A stretch of 64,000 nucleotides of DNA from Oscheius dolichura (lineage: Eukaryota > Nematoda > Chromadorea > Rhabditida > Rhabditidae). The position numbers were made by a program, and so were the translations under genes. The stretch lies in the NCBI GenBank assembly GCA_932521035.1, contig OW051497.1, positions 4,526,001 through 4,590,000 on the forward strand, in the 5' to 3' direction. The notes beneath the pieces were generated by a model. The model had not been told where the DNA came from and did not search any database. It saw nothing but the letters and a program-made list of their open reading frames with translations. Of this stretch, positions 34,807 to 46,900 are shown piece after piece (the stretch's first letter is position 1; the number at the start of each line of letters is the position of its first letter).

Positions 34807-36709
34807 CTAGATGTATGCGAGCGAGTCGACTTCTTCAACCCTAAGTGTTTGGTCCTTGGGGAATCGAATGGTACTGCTCATGGGGTCCAGATCCAATTCC
34901 TGGTTGGGGGACGGGAGGAATTTGAACCTGCAACAGATAAGGGTAATAAACTGTAGATCTCACTTTTGAACCATAGTAACGACTGAAAGGAACAGCTCCG
35001 CTCTGGCCAAAGACTCTCCTGCACACTGCCTCTTCCCCATACTGAACGGGATAGACTGGTTGGCCATGTCCTAAACAACTTCTTTATATTTTGCTTCATT
35101 CCTTTCCCACCGTATTGAGAGTTCCATCCTTATGCAAGAATCTTTCAGGGCGGAAATCATCAGGATCTGGATATCTTCTTTCATCGACGAGAGCTCCGTA
35201 GATTTGTGGCAGTACTATGGCACCCTTGGGGATAAGATGTCCATCGATCAACACCTCCTAAAACAACACTCTGTCTCTCTCCTCTGTCCGCTTTACCTTA
35301 CTACATCTTCTCATGATATTGACGGGGAAGACGTTGCTATTCCTCTGAAGTTCGGTGACAAAGGCCGAAGAGTAGGGCATCTCGTTTTTATCTTTCATAC
35401 TGACTAATCTATCAAATCCAACCACTTTTGCAATTTCTTGCCTGACTTTTTCCTATATACATTGGTTACCCTTATTTCATTTTAAACACCTGTATGTCTG
35501 GATGTTTCGCTAATTGCAGTACTGCCCATCTCAAAGTAGTCGTTGTAGTCTCCATTCCGGCTATGAAGAAATCCGAGCAGACATTGTACAATTGGTCCAT
35601 TCTATTAATTAAAAAAAGTTAACAAAAGAAGGGGCACGCGCTTACGTTAAATATTCACTAGAATTCATTTTCTGATAGTAAGCCTGGGCGAAGCATCTTG
35701 GCTCTTGGTCTTTTGAATAATCCTCGAGGGCGTCTCTTACATCACTTTGGACAAAGGACAGACACTAGGAAACTTTTCTATGAGGCTACTAAGCTCTTTA
35801 CGTAATTATATTTCTCTCTGTGCTGGCCGTAGCATAGATATCCAAGGATGGGCAGATTCTTCACCGAGGGAAATGCCTGTGAATAGTAGAAAGAGTAGGA
35901 CAATACCTTACCATAGCTAGAGTTGACCATTTGTCTGTGATTAGCTCATTGAAAACACTGGTAGCCCTTTCCACATAGGACATAAGCTTCTGACAGTCGT
36001 TATGAGGGTAGCTGAAGCCATAAAGCTGTTGGTTGATAACATTGGCAATAAGAACCTGAAATATCAGCATAGTTGAACAAGGACGCGTTACCTGAATAGG
36101 CCATCTAAAATTCACGTGGTTCTTGTCCTTCTCCGACCGAATTCGGTCAACAAAATGCTCCAATTGTTCGTGTATCTAAGCATATTAACTAAACAACGGT
36201 ATTCACCAACCTGCAGCTCCATAATATTCCTCCCAACACCAAAGTCCCTAAGAATATGCAGGGCTGTCCTTCTCTGTTCCCTCCAATTCGCCCCCGATGA
36301 AAACGTGACCCCGCCGTTTTCGGTACTTTGGAAAAGGTCCTCCGGGTATTCCCCAGAGCGGTCGACAAATGCCTCCCCTATGTCTCTTCTAGTTCCCGTT
36401 TAGAAAAACGTTACCGTTGGTGATAAGTGCTTCCTTGATAACGTCATATCGCATCAGTGCAACAATAGGCTTTCCGAAGAGAAAGAAAGTAAAAATGTCT
36501 CCATACTCTCTCCTCCACCTCTCCAGATCATAATGCCATGTTGTTGGATCTTGAATCTGGAGGCGTTTTTAAGAGATTGGTAGTTGACTTACTTGAAGAA
36601 TGTTTCCTACAATAGGAAATGGCAAAGGTCCTCTGGGAAACTTCCTCGCCTTATAGTAGAAATGCCCTACGTAGATGACAATGGCCGAGAGAACGATTAA
36701 GAATATCAT
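34807..36709 (-). CDS. Cytochrome P450, clan 2 (copy A)
   Basis: A complete multi-exon microsomal P450. The start at 36709 gives a membrane anchor ([20 protein letters not shown]) and the proline-rich hinge [13 protein letters not shown]. Landmarks in order are [20 protein letters not shown] (helix C region with WxxxR), [15 protein letters not shown] (helix I AGxxTT), VTELQR (ExxR of helix K), the PERF segment ([15 protein letters not shown]) and the heme loop [20 protein letters not shown], where FxxGxRxCxG holds the axial cysteine. After a 36-nt intron the C terminus reads [16 protein letters not shown] and ends DSLAYI. All catalytic residues are intact. Sequence style (FxMGKRxCxGE, WREQRR) places it in clan 2 (CYP2/CYP18-like). 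It lies head-to-tail with a close paralogue. Likely ER-bound monooxygenase of foreign compounds, steroids or fatty acids; substrate unknown. Confidence 0.95.
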
Positions 36710-37067
36710 CCAGATCTGATACAGTTTAATAAAGGGGATCAGCAGAGCGATATGATATTAAAAGTTTTTCAAATCGGAACGTTTTATGAATGATAAAGTG
36801 GGAATTTATAGGGTCAGAATGTTTCGCAAACGTGAGGGTTGAGCTATAGAGACGGAAAATGTGCGCAAGAAGCCAAATGGTCGCCGCAGTTCAGCTCTTG
36901 TTTATCAAAGTTCTTGCCGCGTGCGTTCTCTGGAGAAAAGAACAAAAATTTTGGACCCATGAAACGTCTAACAATAACCAGGCTGTAGGTACCATGCTCA
37001 TATTCAATAAGATGCAATAAATCGTATACAGATAATAGTCAATCTTCATCGAACAATCCCTATGGTC
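36710..37067. other. Spacer between tandem P450 genes
   Basis: About 360 bp that hold the 3' end of P450 copy B and the promoter of copy A, including a TATA box at 36805-36810 on the minus strand. No canonical AATAAA for copy B was seen in it. Confidence 0.5.
36805..36810 (-). promoter_or_regulatory. TATA box of P450 copy A
   Basis: TATAAA on the minus strand, in context CCCTATAAATTCCC, about 96 nt upstream of the ATG at 36709. It gives an expected 5' untranslated region of about 65-70 nt. Confidence 0.45.
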
Positions 37068-39166
37068 TTACAAGTAATGGACGGGATCGACGTCTTCTAT
37101 TCTCAGGTGATTCGGCTTGGGAATGAGGACAGTTCCGTAAATAGGAGAGAAATCTATCTCTTGATGAGGCTGAGCCGATATTTTGAATCTGACGTTCTTT
37201 TTAATGGTTCTAATCAGTTCTCACTTCTGGACAATGGTGGTTATTCCGAGAAATAGCTCCGTTCTTGCCAGCGATTCTCCCGCACATTGCCTTTTACCCA
37301 TACCAAACGGAATAGTATAAGATATCAAATCCTAAAACGATACTTCCATGCTGTTCATTGCCGACCGCACCGTGTTCAATGTCCCGTCGCTATTAATGAA
37401 CCTTTCAGGGTTAAATTCCTTTGGATTCTTGAACTTGGAATCGTCCAAATTGGCGCTGTACACTTGAGGGATCACATTAGTATGAGCAGGTATAAATTTT
37501 CCATCTATTACAACATCCTAAAAAAATTATGAGAAAATGAGAAATGAAAAAATGAGAAAATGAGAAAAAGACAGAAAAAGAAAAAATAAGAAAAAGAGTA
37601 CAATAATCGGCTCACTTGATGGGTTCTCCGCAGAAGATTTATAGGCAAGATGTTAGCAACCCTTTGAAGTTCCGCAATAAATGCAGCAGTGTATGGCATG
37701 CTGGGTTTATCCCGAAGAGAAGGGAACCGCTCAAATCCAACGGTTTCTGCAATTTCGTGCCTCAGTTTTTCCTGCAAAAGGGCTTCTTTTGTACTATAAA
37801 GGTACCAACCTGGATATCTGGATATTTTGCTAGGTACAGCACTGACCATCTAATTGTCGTAGATGTTGTCTCCATCCCAGCCATGAAGAAATCCGAACAG
37901 ACATTGTACAACTGTTCCATGCTTAATCCGAATGATGCTACTTTTAATTACTTACTTTAAAGCGGAATTCGTCTCCATTCTTTGATAATAAGCCTGAACA
38001 AAACAACTGGGTTCGTCCTCTTTCGAGTAGTTTTGCAACGCATTCTTGACATCCTCTTTTACTAACCCGATGCACTAATGGGTTGGTTAATTGAGCTTGT
38101 TTCCTTCGCTCACCCAGTCGAATTTATCAACATGTTTCCCAACAATGTTATCCTTTATATAGGGAAATTTGCGGGTAATAGGCACTGCCTGTGCCAGGAA
38201 CATCAGAGGGCTTTCGAACATCTCCGAAAAGACGGAATTCAATTTGGTCACGTAATCCATTAACCTCTGGCACTCATTATGAGGATAGCTAAATCCGTAC
38301 AAAAGCTGGTTAATGATATTGGCCACCAGTACCTAGAACCGAGGGTGGAGAGCTATAAGGAGAACTCACTTGTACAGGCCAGCGAAACTCCAGATGGTTC
38401 TTTTTATCCGAATTGCGTATTCTCTGCACAAATTTCTCCAATTGCTCGTGGATCTGAGCTTCAGCCGTTTTTTTTGCCGCGATATAAAAAGCACCTGTTG
38501 TTCCATGACATTTTTGCCTACGCCGAAATCTCTGAGGATATGAAGCGCCGTTCTCCGCTGCTCCCGCCAATTTTCTCCAGATGAAAAGATAACCCCGCCG
38601 TTTTCCGTCGTTTTGAAGAGATTCTCCGGGAAGTCCCCTGTTCGATTAATGATGGCATCGCCTGAAAGTTGAACCGTCTCTCTTTGTGGATAAACAGCGT
38701 CATTTTTGGAAAATCAAAGATTGATAACGGCGTCGCGGGCGGCTAGTGGCAGGCGTGAAAAATGCTCACGTCCTCTCCTGGGGGTAGTAATAGATTCGTC
38801 GGGAGTCGCAAAAGCCAGCTGAACCCGAGTTGAGCATTATAAAAAGCGATATAACCCCAACCAAAACTGACCCTTGGTGACGACGGCTTCCTTGATTTCG
38901 TCATATCGCATGAATACAACAATAGGACGGTTCAGCAGCCAAATGGTGAAAACATTCCCATGTGTCTTTCTCCACTTTTCCAAGTCCTCTTGCAAAATAT
39001 TTGGAGAGATCCGAAGTTGTTTGGCTTGTATAACGGAGTTGAGCGAACTTACCATAAAAGCATTCCCCAGAACAGGTATGGGAAAGGGCCCTTTTGGATA
39101 CCTTGAGACATTCCAGTAATAATAGGCAACATAGACAATAAACAGAAGAAATACCAGGCAGATCAT
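37068..39166 (-). CDS. Cytochrome P450, clan 2 (copy B)
   Basis: A second complete P450 of the same type and exon plan as copy A. The start at 39166 gives the anchor [20 protein letters not shown] and the hinge [13 protein letters not shown]. Further landmarks are [35 protein letters not shown] (AGxxTT), IAELQR (ExxR), [16 protein letters not shown] and the heme loop [20 protein letters not shown]. The last exon, after a 35-nt intron, encodes [18 protein letters not shown] and ends VDPVHYL. The two copies share long identical motifs and matching intron positions, so they arose by tandem duplication. One intron of copy B contains an A-rich simple repeat, and the intron after exon 2 is longer (about 0.2 kb). 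Expected location is the ER membrane; substrate unknown. Confidence 0.95.
37529..37598. repeat. A-rich TGAGAAAA simple repeat in a P450 intron
   Basis: An imperfect run of TGAGAAAA/GAAAAA units on the plus strand inside an intron of P450 copy B. On the transcribed (minus) strand this is a T/C-rich tract just after a donor site. It looks like a microsatellite and is absent from the matching intron of copy A. Confidence 0.7.
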
Positions 39167-39354
39167 CTGACAGTTCCGCTGGGAGAAGTGCACAGTGATG
39201 CAACCTGTTGGAACAACCGCTCGATCGACTAACCTTTGGTTCGCTCTGCGTGTACAATAGTCGGAAGGGAGCAAGGCAAGGACAATGATCGCTGTCTTAT
39301 TTTAGGCATTCGGGAGACTAAAGACATGTTTAAAATTAAAAAATAGTCTTCTTA

Positions 39355-39360
39355 TTTATA
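39355..39360 (-). promoter_or_regulatory. TATA box of P450 copy B
   Basis: TATAAA on the minus strand, in context GATATAAATAAG, about 190 nt upstream of the ATG at 39166. The paralogue has a TATA box as well, which supports it. Confidence 0.4.
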
Positions 39361-39812
39361 TCTCCTGGCTACAACAGCGTGCCACAAGCCCTATGTCATT
39401 CTGTCCCTGGGTTTTTAGATGCTCCAGAAGAGTCTTCACCCATAACAAGAGTATTTTAAAGAATTCAAAAAGACATCGAACTTCAGTTCGTCGAGGGAAC
39501 CGAGAAGGCAACAACACCTAAGAACAGCACATTTCTTAATTTGAAGCTACGGTTCTTGGGAAAAGCTCGCAACAAATTATCCCAAAAATAAAAGCAGACT
39601 TTTCATTCGCAGCCCTCTCTGGGAAGGCGTGTTTCTCCTTGAAATAAAATGTACCTCTCAGCGTGAATGGACGTCACAAAACATCCGTGTCAACACCCTC
39701 TTGTACATAATCCCTTACTTGATTTGACCCCTCACATAGTTACGCGAGCAGCCAAATCAAATTCAAATCTCATCCAGCTCATGTGAAACCGCTGAAAATC
39801 GCGCCCTCTACC

Positions 39813-39823
39813 GGGGGCGGGGC
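39813..39823. promoter_or_regulatory. GC-box-like element
   Basis: GGGGGCGGGGC matches the Sp/KLF consensus and is the only such element noticed in the window. It lies in the shared upstream region of P450 copy B and the Ly6-like gene, closer to the latter. Confidence 0.3.
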
Positions 39824-40061
39824 ACGCAGTCTGCTCTGTTCTGAGGTCTGAGCCCGCCTCTCAGCTAGCCGCCGATCTGCTGTTTCTATCATCCGACATT
39901 TGTAATTCCTCTAAATGGACACATAGTTGGTCAAGAGAGACGAAGCCCCCATTTCCAATCTGAAGGCACCATAGGTGTATGTCGCACTCAAATTGGTGTC
40001 TTCAGTGGTGTATGCTGCAACTCTCTGCGGAGTCTCCGCGGCTCACCTGCGGCTCCGTCGC

Positions 40062-42813
40062 ATGACTTCGAGTCTTTCTACAATATTTCTCGTTTTGTCA
40101 TTTATTCCTACCGTATTTTCTAGGGATTATCTCGATTACTCGTGAGTTACCCTGTCTTTCCTCCCAGAATACTCGAAAATTGTAGCGCATCCACCAAGTA
40201 CTGCTACAGCTGTATGTCTGAAGACTTCTTGGAACACTGGCAGTATTTAGACGAGGTACGTGTGAGGTCCCCCAGCACTTTTTTCCTGTCATAAAGTGAT
40301 GGATGACTTGAAAGAGAGGCGGTCAGCAACAAAAATTCGGCAATTACCTTGGCTCTTCTAGCAAAAGTGTCAGTTTTCTCTTAGTGGCAAATCCGCCCTT
40401 ATTCACGGGGATAGAGTTTCACGTGCCGCTTCTATATGCTGTAATAGGGGTCTCAACTTCAACTCTTGTCACCACGAAACACTGCTTGACATTCCACGAG
40501 AAAGAGAAAACACGAGAGGCGGCAAATGATCATTACTCAAAATTCGAGTACATCCCCCTTGGGCATGTCGGCGGGTTCAAGGTGGTCTCGATTCCCTCCG
40601 GATCTTGATGTTGCGCAGCGTCTCCAAATTCGTCAATAGAGATGATATAGTTATTGTGCAACGCACGAAGCGTATTCCTTAGAGGATGCGAAGCTATCTA
40701 TCACAGCGCGCCTCAGTGTTGATTTCGACCCCGGGGTCACAGCATTTTGCCCTTTAAAAGACGCCGTGTGTCGCAAAACCCCAAGTCAGAAAAACTTTGT
40801 CAAAATGAGGAACAAAAAACAATCCATTTAATGGATGATCGGAGAAGTCTCGGAGGAACTGACTCCCTGCTCCTCCTTCCAATCTCCTAATTACAGAGGG
40901 TGTTTGAATGGTAGCGAATAATTGCGCACGTACTTTGTTGCAGCGCATCCTAAGGGAACTCTAATGAACTTCTTTTTTTGCTGATTTAGAGACGCGATAT
41001 AAGAAATAATTGGGGACAAAATGCTTCCGGGGCCAAGCCTAGTTTTTCTTTCCACTTTTATCGAGTCATCGCTCAATCCCTGAAAGATATTGATCACCTA
41101 TCGCCACTGACAAATGCTTTTCGTTTACATTCCCCAGTGTTCGTTTCTTGTTGGTGGGAGGTTCAAAACAGGAGAAATGATCGGATAACAACGGCACTGT
41201 CATACAAAAAACAATACAAACTACTTGTAGTGGCTGTTTTTCGATGCTCACTGTCGAACATACCGGCATGGATAAAAACAATGCGATGCTGACCAGGCTT
41301 ATCCAGCTTTTCTATAATTATTTCATATTTATTATATTAAGGTTTCAGGTGTACTATCGTCCGATGAACTTTACGAACCACTGTTACAAGATCCCGACAA
41401 ATCTGAGGATAGGGATGACTCCCTGTAGCCATTCCTTGTGTGTCACCGTCGTCGAACCTCGGATTCTAGCAGGTAAGCTACCACAATTTGTTGATCTAAC
41501 CGGCGATAATGCGGTTGGGGAGTTTAAGTGTCAGAAAGGACAGCCGACAGCTAACGGTTTGATGCATCGCTCATTACAATGAGCAATGCACCGGGAGAGT
41601 CTCACTCTATAAATTTGACGCAGGAGGCGATGAAATATATTGTAAACTGGTTTTTTGCCTTCTTCCCCCATTGAATTATGATGTTACAGCTTAGCTCTGG
41701 GAAAATGTATTTGGGACTCAGAGAAGGGCACCTAAAACTCGCGTGGGGTTTAATGATCCCGTCGAATTGAAGTACACTTGAAGCGACTACGCTTCCATTA
41801 CGCGTTTTATTATGATTGACTCTCTTTACGCCAAATGTGGTGTTGGATTACCACAGTGGGGACCGACAGGAAGCCTTTTTCAACACTTGAGGGATTCTCA
41901 GATGCTTTCCGCTCCGTTTTAAGGGCTCCATATTCTTGCGTGTTGTAGAGGTCCTTGAGGAATCTTCTCATTGTTTAGGAGTTGCTCAAAATGGGCAAGA
42001 GTCCTCGAGGTCCTTGAGACGAGCAGAGCGTATAGTGAATTGCTTAAAGAGGACCATAAAACAAGAGCTTGTAATTGCTTCAAAACGTCTTTCGCTTTCA
42101 GGGCAACACATAGGAAACAATATTATCAGAGGGTGCTTCTCCAGTGTTTTCAAACATGGATCAGCACCGAAATATCAGACACATGGTACGTGAATAAATT
42201 AACTTCTTTTCCTTGTCTACTAAAGCCCACGTCTGCAAATTACCCTGTATAACCTTCTAGAGCGCAAATTTGGCGAAGTGATTACTCACATTACAGCGAG
42301 AGATCTTTTTCACCCTACTCTTGAGCAGACATCATGCAGGGGAGAAGCGGAATAAAAACAGACGTCTCATATCTGCCAATTTTATTGTAACATGACTAGT
42401 TAGCCAACTTGTCAACGGCTGAAGCTCAACCCGCAACTGACTAATAGCGGGTTCGGACCGGAATCGCGTGCGGATTTCACAAAACAATGGCTTAACCCGA
42501 AAACGTCCGTTAGATAGTTTCATGAATAATGTAAGGTGCTGAGCATCTTTAATTCATCCCTTTGCAGCGCTTGATAGCGACCGCCACAAAATGCGGTTCA
42601 GAAAGGCAATAATAGAATTACGGGATTAAAGAAAGGAACAAATCGGCTAAACTCTGGAAATCCTTTTCAGATACATCCTGTACAAAGATGCCTGCCCACA
42701 GGCTGCTCCCTCCGCATCTGGCAAGAAGAGCCAGCAACCGTAGCGTGGAGATGTGTTATTGTATAGGCCAACTATGTAACAACTATCCAGCAGTCCCTCA
42801 GAACACCGGGTAG
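40062..42813 (+). CDS. Quiver/sleepless-like Ly6 GPI-type protein
   Basis: A small secreted cysteine-rich protein spread over five exons. Exon 1 from 40062 encodes a signal peptide ([20 protein letters not shown]) and RDYLDY. A candidate 26-nt intron (GTGAGT...CCTCCCAG) joins it, in phase, to [20 protein letters not shown]. After a long intron come [16 protein letters not shown] and [20 protein letters not shown] (about 41349-41472). A second long intron leads to [20 protein letters not shown] and a third to the last exon with [20 protein letters not shown]. The RGC and CYC-x3-LCN motifs and the cysteine spacing match the quiver/sleepless branch of the Ly6/uPAR fold. These are small membrane-tethered proteins that modulate potassium channels and nicotinic receptors in flies. 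A GPI-anchor tail is not obvious, because the predicted end is short (NTG then stop at 42811). An AATAAA lies at 43127-43132. Confidence 0.75.
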
Positions 42814-43126
42814 GCTGTTCTTTTCCTTAATTCCACATCCAACCCGTTCAGTGCGTCAGCGGGCCTTCTACTATCATTCATTTTTGCAATTTCTGTCTTT
42901 CGGTAATGTAAGATTTCGGCCGAAGAGCTTCCAACGACTTCTATGTGGTTCAGAATTTCAAAAGGGTACATGTTCCTTCTACGTTCCTGTGTCATTGTAG
43001 TCTTATAAATTGGCTCATATATCACATAATTAAAAGATTATTTAAATTGCTTAAGAGCTTTCCTCAGAGTGTGTTCTTCCTTACTGACTTGTGATTGATC
43101 TCTTTATTCTTCTTTCCTGTTAGCTA

Positions 43127-43132
43127 AATAAA
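43127..43132 (+). terminator. Poly(A) signal for the Ly6-like gene
   Basis: Canonical AATAAA about 315 nt after the Ly6-like stop. It is the first one downstream on this strand. Confidence 0.4.
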
Positions 43133-43794
43133 ACTATTATGGACTCATGTGCCCTCAGGCTGAAAGTTTAATGCCATTACGCGACCTATGGATGAAGTGT
43201 TAAGCATTTGCTCGAGGCACTTTGGAGTGATTTACGATGTGACTAGCTTTGTTCACTTTATTGCAAACGGAAGGAAAATTGTGTCAACATTTGACTAAGG
43301 AGGGGCTTGTTTCGTCTTCATGAAGAGGCCGCTGTCAGGGAAGGTGTTGCAAGAAATAGGCGGCCGCATGGATTCCTATCTTCGAAATACAAATTGTAAA
43401 CAAAACTATGAACTTGAAGAACTTTGTGAGCCGATTAGAAAAATGATATCAGCTTTGGTTATGTCGAGCTCTGTCGAGTATTGTAATCAAGACACTTGCA
43501 ACTCAAGATACTTGCAACTATCACTGTAACTTATGACCAAAAGGAGGATCCCAAATATATTATTGCATATTCTTGTACAACCACCTTGGGACTCTTCACG
43601 AGCTAATCACAACCTTTAGAACTCACAGATCACCATTACCCAGTTGGTTAGATGGACTCATTTCTTTGACGGATATGCAGAAGAGAATCAAAGGATGCTC
43701 TTCTATAATATGTGCGAATAAGATTTTATCTATTATTCTGTATGTGTCGAATAAATACGTCGAATAAACAGAAACTGGTAAAGGATGGAATATT

Positions 43795-43800
43795 TTTATT
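43795..43800 (-). terminator. Poly(A) signal for the Caskin gene
   Basis: AATAAA on the minus strand about 180 nt past the Caskin stop codon. Confidence 0.5.
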
Positions 43801-43980
43801 CTTAAGTGAAAAAGGAAAAGGAATCAATATGTTTAAGAGAAAAAGACTCTATATACTAAAACTATGCTATGATAGTAAAGGGACCGGTTGAAAAATCTGA
43901 GAGTACACCGTTTCATGTCATGTTGATAAGCAAAAGAGTAACTAGAATCTCGGAGTTTGATAATGACACTGAGTAACTGA

Positions 43981-46900
43981 TTATTTGGTGGGTCTCTTGC
44001 GGTTGTAAGGCTCCAACATGTCGTCCAGCTCTGCCGTGAGACTATCCAACATCGATCCAATAGAGTTCAGTACATTCTCCTTTGGGACTGGATTTTTAAG
44101 GATGGACCTAAAATTAGCTGTGTTGGGGACAAAAGAACAACGACTAACGGTCTGGGGGTGCAGTTTGTTGAAACTGGAGGCATTGAAGGCTTCACAATTG
44201 AATAGTTGGATTCTGCATCAAGAGCAGCATTTTTCACATCACGAGCTCTGTAACAACGTTTATAAACAAAAACTCGAGACGCCTTACCTGATAGTTCCGC
44301 AATTCTCGTTGGCAAACGGTATATCAAAGCTGCTTCCCGAGCTGATGGAGCCGATACTGGCGGAAGAGGCGCAGGCGTCTTGTAACCTGCGAATCGAACT
44401 GTCGATAGCCAACGGTGCTGAAGGAAAGAGATGAAAAGGTAAAACTAATTAGTATCACCAGGTGCTGGGATGTCCAAAGTCATAGTGCTTCCGCTGACCA
44501 AGGACATATTATCCCTTTCACGGGCGTCGCTCAATATTTGGCCCGTTCCATAGAAGTTCAACTTTAGAGGCTCCCGCTGAATATGAAAATGTTAAACGTA
44601 ACTAGGGAAAATTACCTTTCTAAGGTCTGAATATAAATCGGATGATACTGGAGCAGTGCTTCGCGTGTATGTACCATAATCGTCATTTCTCATCGGCGGG
44701 GGTGGAGGCGGATTCTAGAAGAAAAGTTGATGAATACCTTTAAACGTTTCTTACTCTGCTGCCGCGGGAATAACTAAAGTAGTCAATTCCACCGTTTAAT
44801 GGTTTTCCACGTGCAGACGTCGGAGCTGGTGGTGGCGGGTCATTATATCTTTAATGTTCGGTTGCAAAATAGTCTAAAACATTTTACCTCGGCGAGACAA
44901 TATCATGAGCATATGCTTCCATAGGTCTGGCCTGTAACCTAGGAGACTGGACTTGTATCGGAGTGGTGATGTACTTCATGTTGTCCGCGACGACAGCCGC
45001 CGAGTTTCTGTGCTCCTGTAACGTGGGTATGAGATAATCCTTTGAGTAAATTGAATGTACCTTTATTTTCTTGGCTGCCAGCAATATTCTCTTCAAGTGA
45101 CCGAGGCGTTTGATTCCGATGTCTTCTAAGTCTTCCCATGAAAGATTGATAACCTCTTGCACCGAGGAGTATCGCTGTGAATAGAAAGTGTCGATGTACT
45201 CCGGTAGAGCAAGTGCTTCCAACCATGATCTAAATGGGCAAGTTAGAACTGAAGATGATGCAACATACTGTAAGCCTCCGCCAGGAATTGCGGCTGGCCA
45301 CGAGTCGGTAATGTGCCAGGAGTGGATCTCAACCATCAGAACTTTTCGATGATCAGGATTGGTGACTCCAACTGTCAATAAATCTTCCGGGGTGATGCGA
45401 GCTGAAGAAAAGGATTGAAAATAACTGTTGAGAGCATACCAATTGTTGAAAGATCATATCCTTGGGTGAAGAAAAGACTCAAATATTCGGACATATTGAG
45501 CTTATCTAGCCATATTGCCAGGATCTCCGCTTCGGGAATACCACGGGCCACCATTTGGGTAACATCAACAGATGGCTCGTATGGCGAGGATGAGAACGAC
45601 TCGTCCAGAGCATCAACCGAACAAGATGCCAATGAAGAGGGGCCACTGTAATACATTGAATAACCTCTGTTCGGCTTTTAACAACGAACCTTCCCCCGCT
45701 TGCACTTGAATGCAAGCTGGATCTACCCTCTCCATTCATAGGAGCCGAAGAAGTATGAAATGATGAGGCTGATGAGGAAGAGGATGCACCATTCTGTAGA
45801 AATGAATGCCCATTCAACGGATCTCGAATACCTTCATGCTCTCGAAGCCTGACGAAGACTGGCTACAGTTGGAGCCTGTGGACTGTCGGTGAGATTCGAC
45901 CGGAATACTTGAAGTCGAGGGGAATTGAGGGGTGGCCATAACTGAAAACAATGACAGTTATATTGCTCCAGATGAAAGTAGACTTCTGCTGAGCATGCCT
46001 AATGTTGCTAGGTAGTGGAGAGAGTAAATAGGTGGAAGCAATTAGCACAACAATGGCCCCTGCGGTCACACTCCACATTTGAAAACATAATGAAATAAAA
46101 TATGACGCAAATAGAAATTTTGAATAGAAATTAGACAAGTGAAGTGAAATAGAAAAGAATGAGTTGCGCTAGATAAACAAAGATTGAAATACAAGATGTT
46201 CCATTGAGCAGCGTTTCGTGAAGGAAAAACATTGACAAAAAATAATGTTTCAACTGAGGAGAACCTTTGTCGAAGTTAAGTTGCCAATTGAACATATTGT
46301 TGACGTATAGGCAGGCGCGTGAATAATTCGAACGAGGAGCCATCATTACGATTGCTTTAGGAGCGCCAACTTAATGCCTAGTTAAGCCAGCAGCTATGCC
46401 TGTTGTCCGCTAAATCTGCAATTACGCTTATCCCTTCTCTGTTGAATTTTTCACTCCTCATTGCATTTCTGATAGACAGGATTATCTCTCCGCTCATTCG
46501 CCGGTCAACAACATGCCCAGCACGGCAGACACCTCGGATATTTGAAAGAGATTCGCAGAAGTCAGAATTTGGAGAGAAGTGCGACCAGAGGGTAGCGATG
46601 ACCGACAGAGGAAGGTAATTGAATCCGTGGGAAATGTGCCCCAGGTAAGGACTGCGGACTATATTCATCTCGGATTACGTATACTATAGAGAGGTCCGAA
46701 TTCTAGTGGTGACTATAGGTTGAAGTTTTAGCCAAAAACCAGACAGAAAACTCTGTTTGCATAGCCAAGATGTGAGAGGAGGTTGTCGCGCATAATGGCA
46801 TCCACAGCTGGCTGCCAGATCTCGATCGCGGCCCATAGTCTCCCAAATCAGGGTCGTAAACGAGGCAAAAGGCGCACAGCAGGAACCGTGATACAGAGAC

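Larger units (their letters stand above)
39167..40061. other. Divergent promoter region of P450 copy B and the Ly6-like gene
   Basis: About 0.9 kb between two divergent starts. It contains a minus-strand TATA box for P450 copy B (39355-39360) and a GC-box-like element (39813-39823) about 240 bp upstream of the Ly6-like start. No coding exon was recognised. Confidence 0.45.
42814..43980. other. Convergent intergenic region
   Basis: About 1.2 kb between the 3' ends of the Ly6-like gene (plus) and Caskin (minus). It holds an AATAAA for each: 43127-43132 on plus and 43795-43800 on minus. No further gene was recognised. Confidence 0.5.

Noticed and set aside
42430-42475. tRNA B-box-like sequence (GGGTTCGGACC)
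   Set aside because: No matching A box, acceptor stem or cloverleaf could be drawn around it.
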